From positions 1 to 33,027 of the IMG/VR virus record IMGVR_UViG_3300010885_028674: a stretch of DNA of 33,027 bases; one strand, 5' to 3'. The position numbers were made by a program, and so were the translations under genes. Shown here piece after piece: positions 28,462 through 33,027 of the stretch; within the stretch, counting starts at the first letter, position 1; each line of letters starts with the position of its first letter. The notes under the pieces are model-generated. The model saw only the letters and a list, made by a program, of their open reading frames with translations, was not told where the DNA came from and searched no databases. This DNA comes from a virus.

Positions 28462-30255
28462 ATGAGAAGATTATTAATTACAGAAGAAGATAGAAGACAT
28501 ATTTTAGGATTATATGGGATTTTAACAGAAGCCATCGACCCTAATTCAGGAGGGACAATAACAATAGATAACTATTATCCTGCGGGATGGTACACGTTGG
28601 ATAACAAAGATACTAAATCAGGAAAAGTTATTAAAGAACAACTGAATGAGGCTTTAGTACAGGTTACCGAATTTGTTAAAAAACACCCTGATTCTATTGT
28701 AAGTGTTAAATTCATTTCGCAAGAATCTGCAATTCCAAATAAAGACAATGAAGGTAAACATGGAAGTACTTGGTTAGCACTTGGAGGGTTAAGTGATTTA
28801 AGAAAACAATACTTAGAACCATACATTAAAACTTATTTTGACACTTTAAAAACTCAAGGAGTTATCGGACAAACCGTTGAGGTACCACCACTTGAATACG
28901 AAAAGAAAGACTTTGTAACTCCTTGGGTAGGAACCCCATTTTGTCCTGCAACCTCAACAATTGCTCAGCAAAGAAGCGAGTGTATTAATAAATATCGAAG
29001 TGGTAAAGAAACCACTTATAAAGATTATTTTAACAAATATCAAACAGAACAATCAAGTAGAATTGAGATTACTGTAAAAATAAAGGCAACAACTACTACA
29101 CAAACAACAACAATTAAAACAACTGGTTATACTACTTGTGCCGCAGGGTTAAGTATAAGAGTTTGGGTCAAAACACATCAATGTCAAAACGCGGAATTTT
29201 TTATTTTTGCAAATGATTTACTACTGTATAATTCACAAGGAGGTATGACCGCAAATCTAAATAACGCGTCTACTACAAGAGGAATACCAAGAACAGATTC
29301 AGAACCATTATTTGGACCTGAGTATTTAAATCCAGGATTTGGATATTTAAAAAATGGTGATGGTACTATTGGTTCTTATGGTTATGGTAAAGTAAATGAA
29401 AGTGGAGATTTAACAGGTAGTAGGTCAGACACATTTAAATTAACTAAAGAACAATCACTAACATTATTAAACGCTGGTAAAGGTAAGATTAGTCTTTGGA
29501 TGATTGCGACAACAACTACTGCTCATAAAGATATCCCTCAAGTAACAATCACTAAAGAAGATGGTACTGTTATTTACAACAAAGCACCTAAAATTGTACA
29601 AGGTAAATTATTAACGTTAGATGGATGTACATTACAGGTTGTTGAAGGAACTGATGCAACAGTCCCTGATGTTACAGGTTATGTGAATATAATTAGACAA
29701 GAACGAATGAATTTACAATCTCAAGCGGAAAACGCTGAGATGGCTAAAACAGGTAGTAAAAAACAACAAAAGAAAAAACAATCAACTTTAGATAGTAAAG
29801 GAAAAATATTAGAGAGAGCCTCAGATTTGGTAACTCAAATGACAACGTTCTTAAATTATTTAAAACCCGCTTTAGAAAAAAGCACACCACCTTCAGGTTC
29901 CGCAAGTATGGCAAATCTAGGGACGCCTGAAATTCAAGCGGAAATAGATAAATACTATAGTATATTTTATAGTGGTTTAACTTACTCAGGAACACCTGAA
30001 TCCCCTGAACTACAACTAGGTAAAAATAGTGAGGGTGATTATATTAATAAAACTGTTAGGACTGATGATTTATTTGGTGATATTAGAATGTATATGGACC
30101 AATTCTACTCAGGATTTGATGCGGTTTACGCGAACGATGAAGGAGTTTTATCACCAACAGGTATTAGAAGTATAAATAGTAAAGGTGTTGATAAAGGATT
30201 AAAAGGGTCTAAAATATTAAGCAATATTAAAAAGTTAACACAATATACAATATAA
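28462..30255 (+). CDS. Tagged 597-aa protein, paralogue of the gene at 26352-28160
   Basis: It begins RRLLITEEDRRHILGLYGIL with L21-T22-E23 as a possible processing site. The first ~150 codons are close to the paralogue at both protein and DNA level. The middle and C-terminal parts diverge but keep landmarks: TPFCPAT, CQNAEFFIFAN, NPGFGYLKNGDGTIGSYGYG, VPDVTGYVNIIRQER and DDLFGDIRMYMDQFY. The Thr-rich linker (TTTTQTTTIKTT) is also present. TATTTAT is 37 nt upstream, farther than usual, across the lipoprotein promoter. Recent duplication or gene conversion of the 5' part is likely. Confidence 0.8.
   Translation: MRRLLITEEDRRHILGLYGILTEAIDPNSGGTITIDNYYPAGWYTLDNKDTKSGKVIKEQLNEALVQVTEFVKKHPDSIVSVKFISQESAIPNKDNEGKHGSTWLALGGLSDLRKQYLEPYIKTYFDTLKTQGVIGQTVEVPPLEYEKKDFVTPWVGTPFCPATSTIAQQRSECINKYRSGKETTYKDYFNKYQTEQSSRIEITVKIKATTTTQTTTIKTTGYTTCAAGLSIRVWVKTHQCQNAEFFIFANDLLLYNSQGGMTANLNNASTTRGIPRTDSEPLFGPEYLNPGFGYLKNGDGTIGSYGYGKVNESGDLTGSRSDTFKLTKEQSLTLLNAGKGKISLWMIATTTTAHKDIPQVTITKEDGTVIYNKAPKIVQGKLLTLDGCTLQVVEGTDATVPDVTGYVNIIRQERMNLQSQAENAEMAKTGSKKQQKKKQSTLDSKGKILERASDLVTQMTTFLNYLKPALEKSTPPSGSASMANLGTPEIQAEIDKYYSIFYSGLTYSGTPESPELQLGKNSEGDYINKTVRTDDLFGDIRMYMDQFYSGFDAVYANDEGVLSPTGIRSINSKGVDKGLKGSKILSNIKKLTQYTI
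28520..28790 (+). repeat. Second copy of the diverged direct repeat shared with 26410-26680
   Basis: See the first copy. The boundary is approximate because it was judged by eye. Confidence 0.7.
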
Positions 30256-30289
30256 TTGATTATTGTTAATTAACTGACTATATTTAGTT

Positions 30290-30538
30290 ATGATTAATGA
30301 AATTACAGAATATTATTACGAGGATGAAATTCTAAAAGCCGATGGATTTGATGATGCGGTAATTGGGGTTGAAGAACGTACTATGAGATTAATATACTCA
30401 GTTAGAAAATGTATTGAGATTTTAGTTTTAGGTGGTATGTCAGTAGAAGAAGCTATTGAATACTTCGACTTCAATACAAGAGGAGCTTACGTTGGAGAAA
30501 AAACACCAATTTGGTGTGACGACATGTTTGAATTATAA
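30290..30538 (+). CDS. 82-aa conserved phage protein of unknown function
   Basis: This acidic protein reads LKADGFDDAVIGVEERTMRL, then YSVRKCIEIL, then AIEYFDFNTRGAYVGEKTPI. This is a pattern I recall from many unrelated phages, without a known function. A TATTTAG near-match is two nt before the ATG. Confidence 0.75.
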   Translation: MINEITEYYYEDEILKADGFDDAVIGVEERTMRLIYSVRKCIEILVLGGMSVEEAIEYFDFNTRGAYVGEKTPIWCDDMFEL

Positions 30539-30560
30539 TATGAATTTTTTACTGTTTAAA

Positions 30561-30592
30561 TTTGGCAGATTAAAAAGAAAAACATATCTTTG
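30561..30592 (+). promoter_or_regulatory. Strong host-type promoter (TTTGGCAGAT ... TATCTTTG)
   Basis: TTTGGCAGAT at 30561-30570 and TATCTTTG at 30585-30592. The same extended -33 element occurs at 31404-31413 with identical spacing. Confidence 0.85.
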
Positions 30593-30597
30593 TACTG

Positions 30598-30790
30598 TTG
30601 ATTTGATAACGAGATAAATCTTAACCTAAAATCAGAGCGACACTTAGAACAAGTAAAACTTCTTCTATGTGGGGGTCGATACACCGAAAGGTGGTAGTTA
30701 AGTGGGTAAGTTGGAACACCCTAACCAACCGCTGAGGTACACCGCGATAGGGTAGTGAACCATTCCCTCACCGAAAGGTGGGGGTTTTTT
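30598..30790 (+). ncRNA. Structured non-coding RNA of about 190 nt
   Basis: The region lacks an ORF but is bounded by a strong promoter and a strong terminator. It is GC-richer than its surroundings and can form several helices: TGATTT with AAATCA near the 5' end; CACC-GAAA-GGTG at 30682-30693; and GTTA plus GGGT (30697-30707) with ACCC and TAAC (30718-30725). The last loop contains GTTGG (30710-30714), which can pair with CCAAC (30725-30729) as an H-type pseudoknot. GGGTAGTG near 30750 can pair with CATTCCC and would compete with the terminator stem. I see no tmRNA, RNase P or tRNA signature. Confidence 0.65.
30765..30790 (+). terminator. Intrinsic terminator of the ncRNA
   Basis: CCCTCACC-GAAA-GGTGGGGG is an 8-bp stem with one wobble and a GNRA loop, followed by six T. 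Confidence 0.95.
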
Positions 30791-31379
30791 ATGTTAATTT
30801 AATTGTTTTTTGATTTTTTTTACCATAGAAAGGAACTCCTTTTATTTGGCTCTTCAGGTATAAAGTATAACTTGGTTCTCTATCTCTATATTGGTTCATT
30901 TTAATAATAACACTGTATAATTTACCATCTGAGAGAGCGGTACCCTCAGCAACATCACCATCTTTTAAATTACCTAAAAATATTTGTTGTGCGAATTTGT
31001 CTGCGGCTTTTCTAATGAAATCAAATCCCTCTAAGTACTTAGGGTCAACTATTCTTGGGTTATAAAATTTACCCCCTTCTTGATAATCAGGGTCGGATAA
31101 TCTGAAAAGTCTCTCCAAAAAATGAGTGTCATATTTAATATTAAATTTGATTTTACCTTCTTTATTAGTCCTCTTATCAATATAAGTTCCGTAAAACGGA
31201 TTAATCTTTCTTAAATAACCATCTAATATTGGTTTGGCTTGAATAGGTATTTCAATCTTATGTTTTTTAGAATCCTCCTCAATAATTTTAAAATATAACG
31301 GGTCCACAAAACCAACTCTACGTAATATAATATTGTCATTAGAGTATTCCCTTAAAATTTTATTAATTATTTTCTCCAT
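30789..31379 (-). CDS. Tagged 196-aa protein of unknown function
   Basis: The N-terminus MEKIINKILREYSNDNIILR is a shorter tag version with I-L-R-E at 8-11. The body is basic and beta-rich (KIEIPIQAKPILDGYLRKIN, KIKFNIKYDTHFLERLFRLS), with a helical segment (GFDFIRKAADKFAQQIFLGN). No domain was recognised. TATTTAT is five nt upstream. The gene is convergent with the ncRNA terminator. Confidence 0.72.
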   Translation of the reverse strand: MEKIINKILREYSNDNIILRRVGFVDPLYFKIIEEDSKKHKIEIPIQAKPILDGYLRKINPFYGTYIDKRTNKEGKIKFNIKYDTHFLERLFRLSDPDYQEGGKFYNPRIVDPKYLEGFDFIRKAADKFAQQIFLGNLKDGDVAEGTALSDGKLYSVIIKMNQYRDREPSYTLYLKSQIKGVPFYGKKNQKTIKLT

Positions 31380-31384
31380 CTATA

Positions 31385-31391
31385 ATAAATA
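31385..31391 (-). promoter_or_regulatory. TATTTAT motif
   Basis: Minus strand, five nt before the ATG at 31379. Confidence 0.55.
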
Positions 31392-31403
31392 TATTAAAAA
31401 ACA

Positions 31404-31435
31404 TTTGGCAGATAACCATAAACACATTATCTTTG
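31404..31435 (+). promoter_or_regulatory. Strong host-type promoter (TTTGGCAGAT ... TATCTTTG)
   Basis: Same -33 extended element and spacing as the ncRNA promoter; TATCTTTG at 31428-31435. It drives the 50-aa gene at 31479. Confidence 0.85.
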
Positions 31436-31478
31436 TAAAACAAAACCGATAGATACAAACCCTTTAAAATATTTGACG

Positions 31479-31631
31479 ATGAAAGCTTATGACCAACACA
31501 AGATGAAAAGAACTCAAATCAGACAAGACCAACTACAAGCTGGATTCTTCGATGGAAGATTCGTGTCTAGAGTTGAGACTCCTAAAAACGTTTACTCAAG
31601 AAAGTCAAAACACAAAAGAGACTTGAACTAA
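31479..31631 (+). CDS. 50-aa very basic protein
   Basis: This ORF encodes MKAYDQHKMKRTQIRQDQLQ, then a short GFFDGRF motif and a Lys/Arg-rich C-terminus (YSRKSKHKRDLN). The promoter, terminator and C-rich codon use (TAC, AAC, TTC, ATC) mark it as highly expressed. A basic peptide of this size may bind nucleic acid or ribosomes. The GFFDGRF element resembles small phage proteins I have seen, but I cannot name a family. Confidence 0.75.
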   Translation: MKAYDQHKMKRTQIRQDQLQAGFFDGRFVSRVETPKNVYSRKSKHKRDLN

Positions 31632-31639
31632 TATACTGA

Positions 31640-31669
31640 ACCCGAGAACACCACTCGGGTATTTTTTTT
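31640..31669 (+). terminator. Intrinsic terminator
   Basis: ACCCGAG and CTCGGGT form a 7-bp stem around a seven-base loop, followed by a T run. Confidence 0.9.
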
Positions 31670-31684
31670 ATTATCATAAAGATA

Positions 31685-31691
31685 TATTTAT
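31685..31691 (+). promoter_or_regulatory. TATTTAT motif
   Basis: TATATTTAT ends five nt before the ATG at 31697. Confidence 0.55.
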
Positions 31692-31696
31692 TTGGT

Positions 31697-32452
31697 ATGG
31701 GTGATAATTTAATTAAAGAAGATATTAGAAGGATGTTGGGTATTATGGGTGTTAATCAGGACCTATACAAACCAAAACCAACTATTGATGTAATTATACT
31801 GTCGTATTGTAAAGACAACTCAATACGAGAAATGAATATGAATTGTATTGACAGTATTAATAATAGTACCAAAAATTATAAATTTAACATTGTACTTGTT
31901 GAGACTGACAGTCGAAAAACACACACTTATCCACAACCAAATGTTAAAGTAATCCAACCTAAAGAAAAATTTAACTATAACAGATTTTTAAACATTGGAC
32001 TAAATCATTGTAATAATAATTGGGTGTTGATTACTAACAATGATACGGTATACAATAAGAAATTTATTGACCATATGATGAGCGCTCATGAGAACGACCC
32101 ACAACTCTTATCTATGTCCCCAATGGATAACGATAGTGGATATCAGACTGATTTAGGTTTTGATAAAGATGTGCATTATGGTTATGAAATAATGAAACAA
32201 TTAGTTGGATGGTCAATATTACTTAATAAAAAAGTTTTGGATATTATTGGTAAATTTGATGAGGATTTTACTTTCTTATATCAGGACGCCGATTACGGTA
32301 AAAAACTTGAAAAGAATTTAATAAAACATGGATGTGTAACAAACGCCAAAGCAAAACATTTAATTAATGTCAGTCACGGAATGGTTGAACCAAAAGAATA
32401 TGACGAAATGACAAATGGGATGGAAAGAATGTTTAAAAAGAAATGGGGTTAA
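31697..32452 (+). CDS. Tagged family 2 glycosyltransferase
   Basis: The 251-aa protein combines the tag (DNLIKEDIRRMLGIMGV) with a GT-A glycosyltransferase. After the first ~28 residues come the nucleotide-sugar strand DVIILSYCK, NYNRFLNIGL, the metal-binding NNDT region (~114-117) and, near the acceptor site, GWSILLNKKVLDIIGKFDED followed by FLYQDADYG (QDADY at 196-200). These are the usual landmarks of GT2 inverting enzymes. The sugar and acceptor are unknown. The tag closely resembles that of the ~600-aa paralogues, a notable link between an enzyme and putative packaged proteins. Confidence 0.85.
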   Translation: MGDNLIKEDIRRMLGIMGVNQDLYKPKPTIDVIILSYCKDNSIREMNMNCIDSINNSTKNYKFNIVLVETDSRKTHTYPQPNVKVIQPKEKFNYNRFLNIGLNHCNNNWVLITNNDTVYNKKFIDHMMSAHENDPQLLSMSPMDNDSGYQTDLGFDKDVHYGYEIMKQLVGWSILLNKKVLDIIGKFDEDFTFLYQDADYGKKLEKNLIKHGCVTNAKAKHLINVSHGMVEPKEYDEMTNGMERMFKKKWG

Positions 32453-32453
32453 A

Positions 32454-32460
32454 TATTTAT
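32454..32460 (+). promoter_or_regulatory. TATTTAT motif
   Basis: AATATTTAT ends four nt before the ATG at 32465. Confidence 0.55.
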
Positions 32461-32464
32461 AAGA

Positions 32465-32812
32465 ATGAAAGAATTAATAAAAAATATTATAAAGGAGGAA
32501 ACTGAAGACATGGATAAAGGTCTTCTTAATTTCTTAAAAAGAAGAGCTCAGATAGAGGTTAAGGACCTTAGTTTTGGCGATGATGAAAAACCATTTGTGG
32601 TAAAAAAAGTTTCTTTTAATATTGACGGTGAATGGTATAACATAAATTCACTCATGTCCAAAAAAGAAATGACATGGAAATTATTAAACATGTTAGAAGA
32701 TAACAATCAAATAAATTTTGGAGGGTATAACCCAAATATATTGGATACTGATAGACAAAAAGTTGTCAGAACTATTAAATACTTTATTGATGTGACAATC
32801 AGAACAGAATAA
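32465..32812 (+). CDS. Tagged 115-aa protein of unknown function
   Basis: The start MKELIKNIIKEETEDMDKGL is a short tag form with I-I-K-E. The remainder includes LNFLKRRAQIEVKDLSFGDD, a strand pair ending FNIDGEWYNI and a helical end. No recognised domain. A terminator follows. Confidence 0.72.
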   Translation: MKELIKNIIKEETEDMDKGLLNFLKRRAQIEVKDLSFGDDEKPFVVKKVSFNIDGEWYNINSLMSKKEMTWKLLNMLEDNNQINFGGYNPNILDTDRQKVVRTIKYFIDVTIRTE

Positions 32813-32818
32813 TTAATT

Positions 32819-32843
32819 CCCCTTTTACAAGAAGGGGTTTTTT
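32819..32843 (+). terminator. Intrinsic terminator
   Basis: CCCCTT and AAGGGG pair around a seven-base loop and are followed by a T run. Confidence 0.85.
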
Positions 32844-32892
32844 ATTTGATTTAATTTTCTTATAATTCATATTAGGTTAAATTAAAACAAAT

Positions 32893-33027
32893 ATGTCATT
32901 TTACAGAATTAAAATAGAAGAAAAAAATAACGGAGAGAAGGTTTATATACCACAAACTTGTAAATTAGAAAGTTTTGGAGTTTGGACTAAACGACAACAA
33001 ATTGTTTGGTATAATATCCATAAGATT
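32893..33027 (+). CDS. Start of a further gene, truncated by the window edge
   Basis: ATG 32893 opens a frame of 45 codons to the end of the window (MSFYRIKIEEKNNGEKVYIP, then SFGVWTKRQQIVWYNI). It is not identifiable from this part. No tag is present. It begins about 50 nt after the preceding terminator. Confidence 0.6.
   Translation, partial: MSFYRIKIEEKNNGEKVYIPQTCKLESFGVWTKRQQIVWYNIHKI

Noticed and set aside
30540-30617. 25-aa ORF overlapping the ncRNA promoter
   Set aside because: It runs through the promoter elements and has no coding character; the promoter explanation is stronger.
30598-30790. tmRNA partner for the phage SmpB
   Set aside because: No tRNA-like ends, no GGTTCGAATCC-type T arm and no tag ORF ending in Ala-Leu-Ala-Ala were found; the structure is different.
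1-33027. CRISPR array or insertion sequence
   Set aside because: No regularly spaced direct repeats and no transposase or terminal inverted repeat pair were seen.

Overview
The window reads as a slice of a large, AT-rich, tailed-phage-like genome that infects a member of the Bacteroidota. The phage reading rests on dense small genes, many overlapping ATGA/TAATG junctions, and phage-typical families: DUF3310, a DUF5856/Dps-like protein, DUF6915, DUF6717, a DHH phosphoesterase, a NUDIX hydrolase and an orphan DNA methylase. The host reading rests on promoters of the Bacteroidota primary-sigma type (TTTG, about 19 nt, TAnnTTTG) and on two small lipoproteins with Bacteroidota-like lipoboxes. No tRNA, rRNA, CRISPR array or insertion sequence was recognised. 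Family names come from reading motifs by eye; no database search was run.

Layout. 1-1640: the 3' end of a eukaryotic-type (GSII) glutamine synthetase, DUF3310, a 31-aa ORF and a DNA methyltransferase. 1687-4993: a large Ala/Gly-rich protein, a DHH phosphoesterase, DUF192 (minus strand) and a NUDIX hydrolase. 5011-7169: a palindrome and terminator, then smpB and small phage genes. 7271-11095: proteins of unknown function, an RmlC-like epimerase and a Dps-like protein. 11154-12811: more strongly promoted genes including a duplicated-module zinc protein, then a frameshifted mini-gene. 12862-18824: an island with frequent strand switching, full of acidic orphan proteins and paralogues. 18882-22261: a primase-like protein, a compact CCA-adding-enzyme homologue and a run of small genes. 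22276-26327: a 662-aa PcfJ-like protein, a HAD phosphatase and DUF6717. 26352-30255: two ~600-aa paralogues flanking an inverted lipoprotein gene. 30290-33027: a structured ncRNA, a strongly promoted 50-aa basic protein, a family 2 glycosyltransferase and the beginning of a further gene.

Two sequence signals tie the window together. First, about 15 otherwise unrelated proteins start with a similar short peptide (hydrophobic run, I-[TSK]-E, amphipathic helix). In most of them it is followed within the first ~25 residues by [LI]-x-E, the kind of site cut by T4-like prohead proteases. Second, about 15 genes, including most of the tagged ones, have TATTTAT placed mostly 4-6 nt before the start codon. 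This looks like a phage-specific promoter giving leaderless or near-leaderless mRNAs. My main hypothesis is a late regulon of tagged proteins that are packaged into the capsid (or otherwise targeted) and possibly injected. These would include a DHH phosphoesterase, a glycosyltransferase and two ~600-aa paralogues. A second gene class uses host-type promoters and includes smpB, the CCA enzyme, the zinc protein, the ncRNA and the 50-aa basic protein; this would suit early or middle host takeover of translation and RNA metabolism. The timing of both classes is inference.
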